Positions 47,079-57,768 of a stretch of DNA of 64,000 nt are shown here, piece by piece. How positions within the stretch are numbered: the first letter of the stretch is position 1; every line of letters starts with the position of its first letter. Source of the DNA: Adiantum capillus-veneris (taxonomy: Eukaryota > Streptophyta > Polypodiopsida > Polypodiales > Pteridaceae); contig CM043945.1 in the NCBI GenBank assembly GCA_014529385.2, positions 144,052,741 through 144,116,740 of the forward strand, read 5' to 3'. The position numbers and the translations under genes are program-made. A model generated the notes under the pieces. That model had not been told where the DNA came from. It saw only the letters and a program-made list of their open reading frames with translations, and searched no databases.

Positions 47079-49394
47079 GTGTACGTCTGCAGCCAGTGCA
47101 AGAAACACTTGACATTAAGCGATAGCAATCACCTGTGGAGATTGCAAGAGACAGGGTTCAATCCAATGCTTCTCTTTGTGTCAGATCTAGACCCCGTAGA
47201 GGCACGCTTGGTCTCCATTCGTATCCCCTTCACCAAGATACGTGATTGGATATATGATGGTCAGTATGGGCTTAGAGGTAGCGTTGTCAATGTGCTTGCC
47301 AACTTGGAGAAGAGCCAGGATGTGCTGCCTCGCTTCATTGAGGATGAGGCTTCTGTCCTTGTGGGAATTAAACGGAAACTCGAATACGATAGATGTTACC
47401 TAAGCGGTGTTGTGCGACCCCTGCTCACAATGTGTGCAACCGCTACGCTGTTGTCCACACCACTCTACACAAGAGAAGGTGTCACCATCAACGACAAGTG
47501 GCTTGCATACCTTTCTAGTCTAAGTATGACTCCTGCAAATACCCTTAACGACAATGCGCACGATGTTGAGCTTGAGGATGAACAGATTGATGTCATGCTT
47601 CATGGGGTCACAAGTGCGGAAGAGGTTGTCAATTACAGTGGAAAGATTCTTCATGTTGCACCTTGCGAGGGCAATTCACCGTTGAGCATCTTCACGGACC
47701 AGTATTGCGAGGAGTTGAGCTTCCCAACTCTTTTCTTCGGGTCCCCTAAAAGATATAGAGAAGCCACAACCAAAGATTATCAAACGATTGCAAAGTGGGA
47801 GCTCCTGAACGGCGACAAAAGATTTGCCCTAGACATCGAGAATTTACTTTTCAAGTCTATCAGAATCATGTCACAACAAGTTGCTTCCTCTGTTTGGGTG
47901 CAAATGCACAAGGAAAAGCTAGGAGGTGCAGTGTTGACTGCAAGGCAAGTTGTAGAAGACACAAACATAGAGAGGCTTCTCAACTCAAGGTTAGGCTTTA
48001 GAGACTTTGAGGCACTGCGCACATCCCCCGACTACAAGGAAAAGATGAAAAAAAATGTCTTCACAATGATCTGGAAACTTAAACCGCCTACATTTTTTGT
48101 CACGTTCTCCTCCGCAGAGCAAAGATGGAAAGAACTTCTTGCTGCACTTGAGAAGTTAGTCCCACTGAGCCAAGAGCCTGGGGAGAGTCTGAGCTCATAC
48201 CAGCGTCACCTCATTCATGCCGATCCCATTACAACTGCTCGTTTCTACGTCAATAGGTTCAACGCAATGAAACGGTTGTTGCGCACTGATTCCTCCATAT
48301 GTGGCAAAATACGAGACTACTTTTTCATCACGGAGTTCCAAAGTTGCGGTAGCCAACATGATCATGGTTTGTTGTGGCTAGAAAATGCTCCATCATTCAC
48401 AACACACTCAGATCAAGATATTGTATTGTTTGTACATACCCACATTAGCACAGATAGATCCATCTTGCCCAATGACCTTTTTGAAGCTTACAAGCACAAG
48501 CATCATAAGACTTGCCAAAAGAAGAGCAAAAGTTGTCGTTTTGGATTTCCACGTTTTCCCATGCCATTCACAACTATTATCCGACAAGGAATACTTGAGG
48601 CGAACATAGCTAGACAAGGTAAGCTTTACTTGCAACAAATCGAAAAACAACTCATGCAAATTGATTTACAAAATGCCCTTACATTTGAAGAATGGCTAGA
48701 ACAAGTACAAATCTTTATGGAACAGTACTTGCTTGCATTGCAAGCAACTATCTCACGACCCACTATTTTCCTCAAGCACAAACCAAGCGATATATTCACA
48801 AAAAACTTCAACAAATCAATAGATTCACTTTGAAATGCAAACACAGATATACAGTTTGGGCTAAACGCACATGGAGTTACGAGCTATTGCACCTCATACA
48901 TTACAAAAATGGACAATACATTAATAGGAGCAATCAAGGCACAAGTTGATCACTGTGTTGCAAACAATGCAACAACGTTAGAGAGACTACGAAAAGTTGG
49001 TAGCACAATCCTTAACATACAGAAAATTAGTTCACAGCAAGTTGCTTACATATGTCTCTCGCTTCCATTGCATAGCTCCTCTAGAGAATTCATATACATA
49101 AATACTAATCCACCTGAAGAGCGTGATCTCGTTCTTAAAAAAAAGAACGCCTTGCAAAAAATGCACCCCGACATAATAGAAATCTTCTCTGCCTCCATCA
49201 TTGACAAATATGTCTCCATACCACACTCGTTCTTTGCCATGTGCTCGGCCCAGTTCGCTTCCACAAACAAAAATCCCTCCAGTCCTGACACATTGCTGCG
49301 GAGGGCACGCATCGTACGGTATGTTAGGTACAATAAAGCCAAAGACCCTGACAACCACTATAGAGAACAATGCCTTCTCTCTTGCCGTGGTTAA
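47079..49394 (+). pseudogene. Helentron Rep protein: DUF6570-like and HUH/Y2 Rep endonuclease domains
   Basis: After YVCSQCKKHL comes a DUF6570-like segment (DPVEARLVSIRIPFTKI, YGLRGSVVNV). The Rep domain (Helitron_like_N) follows with FFVTFSSAEQRWKELLA, a long helical part, and ITEFQSCGSQHDHGLLWLE, where His-Asp-His (48352-48366) is the metal-binding HUH motif. CRFGFPRF follows. TGA at 48831-48833 interrupts the frame, which then continues without shift into NAHGVTSYCTSYITK. Tyr codons at 48885 and 48897 form the Y-x3-Y catalytic pair that cuts and joins DNA. The frame ends at 49394 after a shift near 49368. Confidence 0.86.
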
Positions 49395-51060
49395 GCCATG
49401 AGAATGAGCACCTACCCAAAGGTTCGTCTTGGATCGATGTCTACACTTCGAACATTGAGACAGTAAAAAACAATGAATCACACTTCGTTGTCGAACCATC
49501 TCCACTCGACAGATTTGCAACAGCTATCACAACCTCACGCGACACGAGAAGTGTAAGTTCCTTGAATGATTCTGACAATGCCAACGTGATGATCAACACC
49601 CCATCAAAGCAACCGACAAAGAAACCATTTGCTTTGCATTTTTCCAAACATATTGGCATGACCAATGAGGATTTCCACACATCAATAATGAAGCTAAACC
49701 CACAACAGCGACTCATCCTCGATGATGTCATGCTTAAAAAACACATAGCGCCATCAGAAAAGATACATCTCTTCCTCAAAGGTGGAGCAGGCACTGGAAA
49801 AACATTCACGTTGCTCTTGCTAGTCGAAGCCCTCATTCGTTTCTACACGCATAAGTCGGGCCACAATGCTGACTTTCCTAAGGCACTCTTGATAGCATAA
49901 ACATGCAAGGCAGCATTCAACATTGGTGGTACAACTATACACTCGGCTTTACATTTGCCTTTGATAACTACGACACACACAAGCCTCAGAGCAGAAAAGC
50001 TAGATGCATTGTCCTTACTTTATCAAGACTTGGAGCTTGTAGTGTTTGATGAAGTCTCCTTGATAGGATCAAGTGTCTTCTCATTGGCTGACTCATGTCT
50101 TCGTGCCATCAAGAGAAAACACGACCAACCTTTTGGTGGCCTTGATGTCATACTCTGTGGTGACCTCTGCCAAACTAGCCCAGTCAAAGACTCTTGGATA
50201 TTCACAAGCAAGCAGCCTCTTCTCGAGGCGGTTACACCTTCGTACTGGCATGAATTCCCTAAGTGCTACGAACTAACGATGACAATGAGAAAAACCGATG
50301 GATAGTTTATAGAGGTGCTCAATCGAATGAGAATTGGCTCACACACCAGCAACGACCTTGCATACATTAACACCTCCTTCCACAGAGAGTTGCTTGCTGA
50401 CATAACCATATCACACCTATTCTACTCTAACAAGGCAAAGGATGAACACAATGAAAAGGTCTTCGCACAATTGCCCGGTGAGCCACACATATTCAAAGCG
50501 ATTGACAAGCGTGCCGCTTCTTGCAGCAAAACAATAGCAATTCCATTGGATGAAAGACACACTGTGGGTCTCCAAGCAACATTGTGTCTGAAGCCAGGCC
50601 AAGTGGTCGAGCTATGCACTGGAAATTTGAACATTCTCGACGGCCTCGTCAACGGTGCAGAAGGCGTCTACAAGCTCTGCACTACATTCTCTGGATTCAT
50701 TTCACCAACCCTAGCATAGGGCAAAAACAAAGGTATGACCACCGTCATCTTCGCAAACCACTCACATTGCCTGGTTGGACGCCAATTCTCCGCATCACAC
50801 ACGAATTCCAAATTGGCAAGAACTACTTCAACACCCTCACACGCAAGCAATTCCCAGTTCAGCCTGTTGCGGCCCGCACAATTCACCGATCGCAAGGGCT
50901 TACACTCAACACACTGGTTTTCAACCCCAAAGGGATTAGGTCTCACGGCCTCGCATACACTGCTCTCACACGGATTCGTGACACTGCAAATCTATATTTG
51001 GTGGAGAGCTTGTTGCCCTGCAACATTCGCACCGACGCATCTGTCCTCAAAGAGCTCCAC
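49370..51060 (+). pseudogene. Helentron Pif1-type helicase domain
   Basis: Starts with SLLPWLSHENEH, a conserved lead-in. Helicase motifs in order: LNPQQRLILDDV, FLKGGAGTGKTFTLLLL (Walker A, about 49776-49815), TIHSALHLPL, ELVVFDEVSLIG (Walker B, about 50033), GLDVILCGDLCQ, and after a frame change near 50690 VAARTIHRSQGLTLN and YTALTRIRDTANLYLVE (motifs V-VI, to about 51005). Stops are at 49898-49900 (TAA) and 50303-50305 (TAG, before FIEVLNRMRIG). It unwinds DNA 5' to 3' during rolling-circle transposition. The fused C-terminal endonuclease rules out a host PIF1 gene. Confidence 0.86.
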
Positions 51061-51737
51061 AGGTTGAGAACAGAAGTAGCTTATTCCCCCGTCCAAAAAC
51101 AGCTGCATCTCCACCACGATACAAATTACATTGTGCAATGTTTGAACGTCGTCTCCCTTGGAAAGCATGCAAACGATATCATCCACGACAAACGCCTAAT
51201 GGCCTCCAACGTCCTCTACCTGCAAGAGACTCGACAACATGTGACAACCATTCCAAGCTTCCACAGCATATCCTCAACACAACTACACGGCATCTCCATT
51301 CTCCGTAAAGACAACCTAATACCTACACAAATACACATCTGCATCAATCAAACACTTGAAACGAACCATGTAACTTTCCACCGCGCCAACAAGTGCCTGG
51401 CGACAGTCATTTCACTCTACAGGGCACTGACATCATCGCTCCCACGTTCGTGCATAGCATCTCCAATCTTCTTGATTCAACCCGCACCATGTGACCACTA
51501 ATCATAATGGGAGATTTCAACATTAACGCACTTGAGGAAACTAGTACATATAGAACCCTTTCCAACCTCATTCTCCAGCACGGGCTCCACCAATTGATAC
51601 ACCATCCAACCACAGTACACAACTCTATGCTAAACCATGTATGGGTTAGCAATGACCTACCGCAAACCATGTCTGACACTAACTACAACTATTGGTCCAA
51701 CCACTCCACTACATCCCTCCTCATCGCCAAAAATTGA
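51061..51737 (+). pseudogene. Helentron C-terminal EEP (AP-endonuclease-like) domain
   Basis: The helicase frame runs on without interruption into VQCLNVVSLGKHANDI and VLYLQETRQH; the Glu codon at 51226 matches the catalytic Glu of endonuclease/exonuclease/phosphatase proteins. A frameshift near 51420 and a TGA at about 51487 follow. Then LIIMGDFNINALE (D-x-N, 51510-51521), LNHVWVSND and YWSNHSTTSLLIAKN complete the fold. The expected D-x-V and S-D-H Asp residues both read Asn here, consistent with decay. Helentrons of animals carry this domain in the same place. Confidence 0.75.
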
Positions 51738-52411
51738 CCTTCCCTTGCTTTCTGCAAGCCATTGTGAGTTCTCACCTTGTATTATTGAAAAGAAATGCAA
51801 CAATAGACCATTTAGATTACAATATATTCCAAAACACTTGACAAGTTGACATATCGAGTAAAACTTTAGTGAAAAAACAAAGTGAAATTTAGTGAAAAAA
51901 ACAAAATTTAGTAAAAAAGCAAAGTTTTGTGAAAGTCCCTTTTAAAAGAGGGAGGTAAACAAACATGAACCTGTAAAAAATATCAAAAAGAGAAGTTTTT
52001 CTCATTGTCTTCCCATGTGGCACTAATCCTCAAGCTTTATTCAATGGTCTAGATTTGCATCCCAAATCCAACCCTTTACTAAAGACTAATAATGTAGTCC
52101 AATTAAATTTTTTGAAAGAGAAAGCAAAAGGCTGAACGAAGGGACTCATGTACAGATTAAAAGATTGGACTCAAAAGTTTGCACTTCTGTTTCCTTGTTT
52201 TCTTGTGGCATTTTCTAGTATACCAAACATAAGTAAAAATTGAGGTGTTGTATCCCCAAAGTCTTTTCACAGCTTGGACCTTTCAAAAATACATTAGAAA
52301 ACAAGGTGAAGTATCACTTTGAGAAAGACAACCATCAATCCTCCTAGCTCAACCATTGTCGAGCACGGACTATTTGTAATTTTTTGGTTTGCCTAATACA
52401 TTCACCCACAT

Positions 52412-52555
52412 ATTGTGGGTTTTGCCAAAAAGAAAAAAAGAGAAAGACATTTCAAAACAAACAGTTGCAAAGGAAATCTTGAGATTGTGGGTTTTGCCAA
52501 AAAGAAAAAAAGAGAAAGACATTTCAAAACAAACAGTTGCAAAGGAAATCTTGAG
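52412..52555. repeat. Perfect tandem duplication, 72-bp period
   Basis: ATTGTGGGTTTTGCCAAAAA begins at 52412 and 52484; the two 72-bp units show no mismatch, so the duplication is young. Confidence 0.9.
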
Positions 52556-52807
52556 GATGAAGGGCCATTTACAAACTAAACGAAGGGAAATAGAAATTTG
52601 TACACCTTTCTCCCTTCTCCTCTAAGACTCTACGACATGTTGGGGGATTGTAGGTCCTTGGGACTAAGTGACACCCATATTAAATACGGGGTGAAGTAAT
52701 GGGGTTGACGGTCCGGATTGAGGGGTGAGATCTCAAGGCATACTAAACACGATGGCATAAAAAACAAGGCACAATAAACTCGGTAAGCGAGGAAAACAAG
52801 GCACGTT

Positions 52808-52843
52808 GTTGGATTTTGAACCGGTGGCCTTGCAGTCCAGGTT
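52808..52843 (-). other. tRNA-like (SINE-like) segment interrupted by Copia B
   Basis: Minus strand reads CTGGACTGCAAGGCCACC, then GGTTCAAAATCC, like an anticodon arm with GCA and a B box with one extra A. Across the Copia B insertion the right flank (57764-57800, minus) supplies GGTGAGGTGGTTAACCC, an A-box-like stretch at about the right distance. Together they resemble the tRNA-derived head of a SINE. The evidence is short-motif only. Confidence 0.3.
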
Positions 52844-52848
52844 GAGGG

Positions 52849-53074
52849 TGTTACCATATACATGTGGTAGTGATGTGTGTGAACACACTAGGACCGTCGG
52901 GGCATTTTTTTCCTCTTTAGGAGGTTTTTTCCCCGTGCATTGTATATACGCCCATCACTCAAGGGCTATCTATCTTTCTATTGCACACTAAGTAATACAC
53001 TCTATTTTGTGTGCCTTGAGCTTCCTTCGTCTTCTCCAAGCTGTGTGTGTTTCTCTGCAACCCTAATTCCAACA
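52849..53074 (+). repeat. 5' LTR of Copia B
   Basis: 226 bp, TG...CA. It differs from the 3' copy by about six substitutions and several small indels by eye. Confidence 0.93.
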
Positions 53075-53075
53075 A

Positions 53076-53090
53076 TTGGTATCAGAGCAG
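53076..53090 (+). promoter_or_regulatory. Primer binding site of Copia B
   Basis: TTGGTATCAGAGCAG, one base after the LTR; identical to the site in element A. Confidence 0.93.
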
Positions 53091-53433
53091 GTCACGTCCT
53101 CCCGGGCTTAGTCGCCAGCTGCTCCAGCACACGCCTGCTCACTTTCTCCAATTTCAGTGAGCTTTGGCAAGCGTTCGCAGGTCGACAAATACTTTGGGGG
53201 AACTCGTAGAGCCTAGTCTGCTCAGAATTTTGATTTGGGCTCATTGCCTCCGTTTTCACTACAGGCAGTACTGCATAGGCTATTTCATCATTTTGTGCAG
53301 AATTTTTGTCAGTGCCGTTTTCTGCATAACAGGTGCCTTATAGTCTTCTACGGTTTGTGCTATATAGCACGTGTTGATCTCGCTCCATTTCTCTTATTTT
53401 CGGGCAGTTTTCACATCAGGTGCAACATTTACC

Positions 53434-54600
53434 ATGGCTGACAACAACAACATAGATGTGTTCAAGATGTTTGCTGTTGAGGACAGGTTGGATGGGGACA
53501 ACTACCCTATGTGGGATTATATGATGCAACATGTTCTTGTGTCAAAGGGCGTCTGGAACATTGTGCAGGGCATTGATGTACGTCCTGGTTCTGAGGATGT
53601 AGGCGATGTTGAGGATGTTGCAGGTCTTGCTACAAGGATTGCAGCTGTTAGAGTTGTTTTGCCTACGGCAGAACAAGCTCGTTGGGATGTTAAGGATGCG
53701 CAGGCTCATGCATTGATTGCATTGTCTGTGAAGCGCACCATTGTTCCTCACATCCGTTCAGCAAAATCTGCAAAACAGGCTTGGGATATTCTAGCAGGTC
53801 TTTATGCAAGCCGCAATGAGACTAAAATTGCTTTGTTGTGTAAAGAGCTGGAGTCGAAGATTATGCATGAGGAAGATGATATGGACACTTTCCTTGCTAG
53901 TGTCAAGGATATCAATGAGCAACTTATTTCTGTAGGTGAAGTCATTTCAGACAGTTCACTTGTGCAGACTGTTCTTGATGCCTTACTAGATTCTTACCAG
54001 ACTTTTGCTAGTACTTGGAGACTTATGACCCAAGGAAATCCAGAAGTTGTCAAGTTTGATGCATTATGCACATTGCTGTTGCAAGAGTCACTTTCTAGAA
54101 AAAACAGGACTAGACAGCGTGCAGTTGAACAAGCTTTAATTGCTTCTCAAAGAAAGGGTGGTAACAGCAATGCAGCCACTTCATATGGTTCTGCTGCGAG
54201 TAGCAAAAATTCTATTCCTAATGCTTTTGCTGGCAGCAATTCGTCTGGATATTCTAGTGATAAGGGCAAAAAGGAGATGCGTTGCCATTATTGTAAAGCC
54301 AATGATCACTTGATCATGTCGTGCCCTAAGTTGAAGGCCAAAGAGGCTAAGAAGAAAGAGGGTGGTTCCACTGATGCTGGTTCCCCTACAAATGCAGCCA
54401 TTGTTGAGTCTTCTGTGAAAGGAGACTGTAATGCTGATGTTGATGCAGAATGGGCTTTTAGCGCAGAGTGCACTTACAACCTGCTGTCCATGATGCATGC
54501 TTGTCAGTTGCTGCAGATTCACATGTGTGGTATTTCGACAGTGGTGCTACAAAGCACATTACCTCACATCGTGAATTGTTTACCTCTCTTGAGTCTGTAA
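53434..54600 (+). pseudogene. Copia B Gag and truncated protease
   Basis: ATG at 53434 (MADNNNIDVFKMF) aligns with the start in element A. The UBN2-like Gag core has LDGDNYPMW and KQAWDILAGLYA; the knuckle is CHYCKANDHLIMSC (54281-54322). A frameshift near 54480 puts the DSG-containing protease segment in another frame. Directly afterwards the sequence jumps from the TSLESV equivalent to the GLLCRGLYK equivalent of A, removing about 235 bp, the second half of the protease. It cannot be repaired by one base change. Confidence 0.9.
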
Positions 54601-54618
54601 ATTGTTGCATCTAGGATT

Positions 54619-55272
54619 TTGTGCCGTGGGCTGTATAAGCTCACTTTGTATGACAAGTGTGGACAAAATTTTGCAAATGCTGTTGCAGATTCAAGGGCTA
54701 TTTCAGATGCAAAACTTTGGCATGCACGTTTTGGTCATCTGAATTTTGCCGGTTTGCTGCGTTTGCAAAAATCTGATATGGTTGCTTCTTTGCCGCCTCT
54801 TGAAGCACCTATCAAACATGTTTGTGCAGGATGTATTTTGGGTAAGAGGCAGCGTTCTAAATTTCCAAAGGATGGTTCAGTTCGGGCTACATGCAGGTTG
54901 CAGCTTGTGCATAGTGATGTTTGTGGGCCCATGCAAACTCCGTCCTTGGGTAATTACCTGTACTTCGTGACTTTCATTGATGATTACTCCAGGCATGTAT
55001 GGGTATTTCCGCTTAAAGCGAAGTCCGAAGTTTTTATGTGCTTCAAACAATTTCTGGCTATGGTTGAAAATGTCTCGAAATGTACTATGGGCACCCTCCG
55101 CTCCGATCGAGGGGCGGAGTATATGTCTCATGAATTTAATGCATTTCTGGCTAGTCGTGGGATAAAACACCAATGTACAGTGCCTTATACACCTCAAAAA
55201 AATGGTGTTGCTGAGAGGAAAAATAGGTCAAAAGTCAAGCTTTGCTGCATTCTTTTTGGCTTGAGGCCATAA
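54619..55272 (+). pseudogene. Copia B GAG-pre-integrase and integrase core
   Basis: HARFGHLNF and CAGCILGK form an intact HHCC zinc site. The core has HSDVCGPM, FIDDYSRHVWVF, TLRSDRGAEY and PYTPQKNGVAERKNRS, so the three acidic catalytic residues are all present. About 28 bp that encode the LTEMARCMV region in A are deleted directly after the Glu motif, which also shifts the frame; the remainder runs out at 55272. Confidence 0.9.
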
Positions 55273-56630
55273 TGTGTGCCACTTATGTACTTAACAGGTG
55301 TCCTACGAAAGCTTTGCAGTCTATTACTCCATATGAAGCATGGCATGATAGAAAGCCTTCTATTGAGTACATGCATGTTTTTGGCTGTTTGGCATATGCT
55401 TTGGTGCCACAAGTGCAACGCAGAAAATTGGATGATAAGGCTGTCAAATGTATTTTTGTTGGGTATAGTGCTGAAAGCAAAGGTTACAGGTTGTATCATC
55501 CGGAAACAAAACGTATTCTAGTTTCACGGGATGTAGTGTTTGTGGAAGATTCTGTTCAGCCCTTGCTGTCATGTACTAGAGACAGTAATGTAAGCTTACA
55601 TGACATTTATGACACTTTGTTGCCTCTTTTCAGTGGAGGAAATACGAATGTAAGTTCCAATGAGGCAAATGTACAACCTATAGGGGTTTCTGAAAATGTT
55701 TTAGATCAGCCTATTACTGATGCAGATGTACATGATGTACTTGATGAGGAAAGGGATGAAAATGAGCAAGCTAGAGGTATACCAAAACGGCTGGTACACC
55801 CTTTGCGTGACAGTAAATTGGATGCACCTTTGTCTAGTCGTACTCGTTCAGGCTCTCACCATGCATCTTATGCATCAGATTGTTATGATTTGGCTATGTA
55901 TAGCTTACATGATGTTGAGGAGCCTCTGTCTTTTGATGAAGCACAGAATTCAAGAAATTGGATGGCTGCCATGCAATCAGAATATGATGCACTCATAGAA
56001 AATGACAGATGGACTTTATGTGATTTGCCTCCTGGTAAAAAGGCCATTGGTACAAAGTGGGTTTACAAGTTGAAACGCAAGCCGGATGGTGAGATTGATC
56101 GCCATAAGGCTCGACTTGTTGCAAAGGGTTATGCACAGCAAAAAGGCATAGATTATGAAGAGACTTTTGCTCCCACTTTTCGTATGACTACTGTGCGTTT
56201 TCTATGTGCATTGGTAGCTCATTTTGGTTGGGATGTACATCATTCAGACATTGTTACTGCTTTCTTGAATGGTGACATATTTGAGGAAGTTTATGTAACG
56301 CAGCCTTGCGGTTTTGTCATAAAAGGACAAGAGGACAAAGTGTGCAGATATAAGAAGGCTTTGTATGGGTTGAAGCAATCTCCTCGTGCTTGGTATGAGA
56401 AAGCTGACACTCATTTGGTTAAACGAGGCTTTCATAACAGTCCAACAGAAAGCACATTGTATGTAAAGCGTGAGCGTGATGTACTTCTCATTGTGGTTCT
56501 TTATGTTGATGATTTGCTGATCACTGGACTAAATGAGAGACATATTGCTGAATTTAAGGCTGATTTGAATGCTACTTTCAAGATGAAAGATTTGGGGCTG
56601 TTGCATCAATACTTTGGGTATACAGTTTAA
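55260..56630 (+). pseudogene. Copia B integrase C-terminus, linker and reverse transcriptase
   Basis: HSFWLEAIMCATYVLNR opens the frame, followed by the retroviral-integrase-like C-terminal segment (FVGYSAESKGYRLYHPETKR), the acidic linker, and a complete reverse transcriptase from NWMAAMQSEYDALIEN to VVLYVDDLLITGL (catalytic YVDD near 56503-56514) and KMKDLGLLHQYFG. The frame breaks near 56620 by one base. Confidence 0.9.
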
Positions 56631-57458
56631 GCAGTGTGATGGTGGTATTGCCTTATGTCAGAAAAGTTACATAGAGACATTGCTATGTAAGTTTGGACTT
56701 GAGGATTGCAAACCTATTGCCACTCCCATGGAAACAGGTTTGAAGTTGAGTCTACATGATGCTGGTGATCGTACTGATGTCACTCTTTACCAAACTATTG
56801 TTGGCTGCCTCATTTATGTATGCAACACAAGGCCGGATATTCAGTTTGCAGTCTCACAGGTCAGCAGATTTATGCATAGCCTAGGGTCTAAGCATTGGCA
56901 GACTGTCAAGAGGATTTTCCCCTACCTTAGTGGCACTTTACATCTTGGCTTGTTTTATCCCAAGGGGGGATCATTGTCACCAGACTTACATGCTTTTTCG
57001 GACTCAGATTGGGCTGGTTGTTCTGACACACGAGTGTCCACAAGTGGTTTTTGTTTCATCTTGGTAGTTCATGTATATCATGGTTGAGCAAGAAGAAGCT
57101 TACTGTGGCCACTTCGAGTTGTGAGATTGAGTACAGGGCAGTCTTCACAGCTACGGTTGAGTGTATATGGCTCAGAAGCCTTATGGCTGATTTGGGTGTG
57201 GGACAGGACACTGCCAACACTATGTACACTGACAGTCAGAGCGCATTGGCAGTTGTGAGGAACCCAATTTTTCATGCTCGCACAAAGCACATTGAGGTGC
57301 ATTACCACTATGTCAGGGAGAGGCTCTCAGCAAGAGAGATCAGCTTGGGTTATGTGCCAACACAGGACAACCTTGCAGATCTTTTCACAAAGGCATTGTC
57401 TCGTGAGAAGCTTGAAGCTTTCCACAAAGCTTTGGGCTTACTCCCCTTTGTGGACTGA
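56614..57458 (+). pseudogene. Copia B RNase H and polyprotein end
   Basis: IQFKQCDGGIALCQKSYIE and the connection domain lead to FSDSDWAGCSDTRVSTSGFC. A frameshift near 57060 moves the reading to GSSCISWLSKKKLTVATSS, then MYTDSQSALAVV (catalytic Asp kept, unlike A) and the terminal SREKLEAFHKALGLLPFVD. The stop at 57456 ends the polyprotein 75 bases before the 3' LTR. Confidence 0.9.
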
Positions 57459-57533
57459 TCCTGTCCTCAGGGCATGGCACTTCCCTTTAGTCATGTGCCA
57501 GCTCTCGTTCACCGCATCACTCCAAGGGGGATT

Positions 57534-57763
57534 TGTTACCATATAAATGTGGTAGTGATGTGTGTGAACACACTAGGACCGCCGGGGCATTTTTTTCCCT
57601 CTTTAGGAGGGTTTTTCCCCTGTGCATTGTATATACGCCCATCACTCAAGGGCTATCTATCTTTCTATTGCAGACTAAGTAATACACTCTCTATTTTGTG
57701 TGCCTTGAGCTTCCTTCGTCTTCTCAAAGCTGTGTGTGTTTCTCTGCAACCCTAATTCCAACA
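57534..57763 (+). repeat. 3' LTR of Copia B
   Basis: 230 bp, TG...CA, preceded by a polypurine tract and followed by GAGTG. Confidence 0.93.
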
Positions 57764-57768
57764 GAGTG

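Larger units (their letters stand above)
44100..51740 (+). mobile_element. Helentron-type Helitron (rolling-circle transposon), degenerate
   Basis: Two plus-strand genes in series: an RPA-like ssDNA-binding protein (44101-46002) and a Rep/helicase protein with a C-terminal EEP endonuclease (46236-51737). Rep HUH and Y2 motifs, a Pif1-type helicase and, in the same frame as helicase motif VI, an apurinic-endonuclease-like domain define the Helentron subgroup. Rolling-circle elements replicate through a nicked single strand; RPA homologues are carried by many plant Helitrons. The termini and target site are not identified, so the outer limits are approximate. At least nine stops or frameshifts break the second gene. 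Confidence 0.85.
51741..52843. other. No gene; AT-rich with short repeats
   Basis: The 3' part of the Helentron must end here but no terminus is evident. At 51857-51931 the motif TTTAGTGAAAAAACAAAG recurs about three times with small changes. A 72-bp tandem repeat is at 52412-52555. The last 200 bp include a tRNA-like segment. Confidence 0.5.
52849..57763 (+). mobile_element. Ty1/Copia LTR retrotransposon B, full length, defective
   Basis: LTRs at 52849-53074 (226 bp) and 57534-57763 (230 bp) begin TGTTACCATATA and end CAACA. The flanks GAGGG (52844-52848) and GAGTG (57764-57768) are a target duplication with one change. The Met-tRNA primer site (53076-53090) and polypurine tract AAGGGGGATT (57524-57533) are present. 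It is the same family as element A. Lesions differ from A: a frameshift near 54480 together with an about 235-bp deletion in the protease (near 54597), an about 28-bp deletion in integrase (near 55229), and frameshifts near 56620 and 57060. Confidence 0.95.

Noticed and set aside
47010-50305. Alternative genetic code or stop-codon readthrough in the Helentron gene
   Set aside because: All three stop codons occur and frameshifts are also present, so ordinary decay explains it.
49776-51005. Host PIF1 helicase gene
   Set aside because: The helicase lies in frame behind a Helitron Rep domain and in front of a fused endonuclease, so it belongs to the transposon.
52412-52555. CRISPR-like repeat
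   Set aside because: Only two head-to-tail 72-bp units without spacers, in a plant-type sequence.
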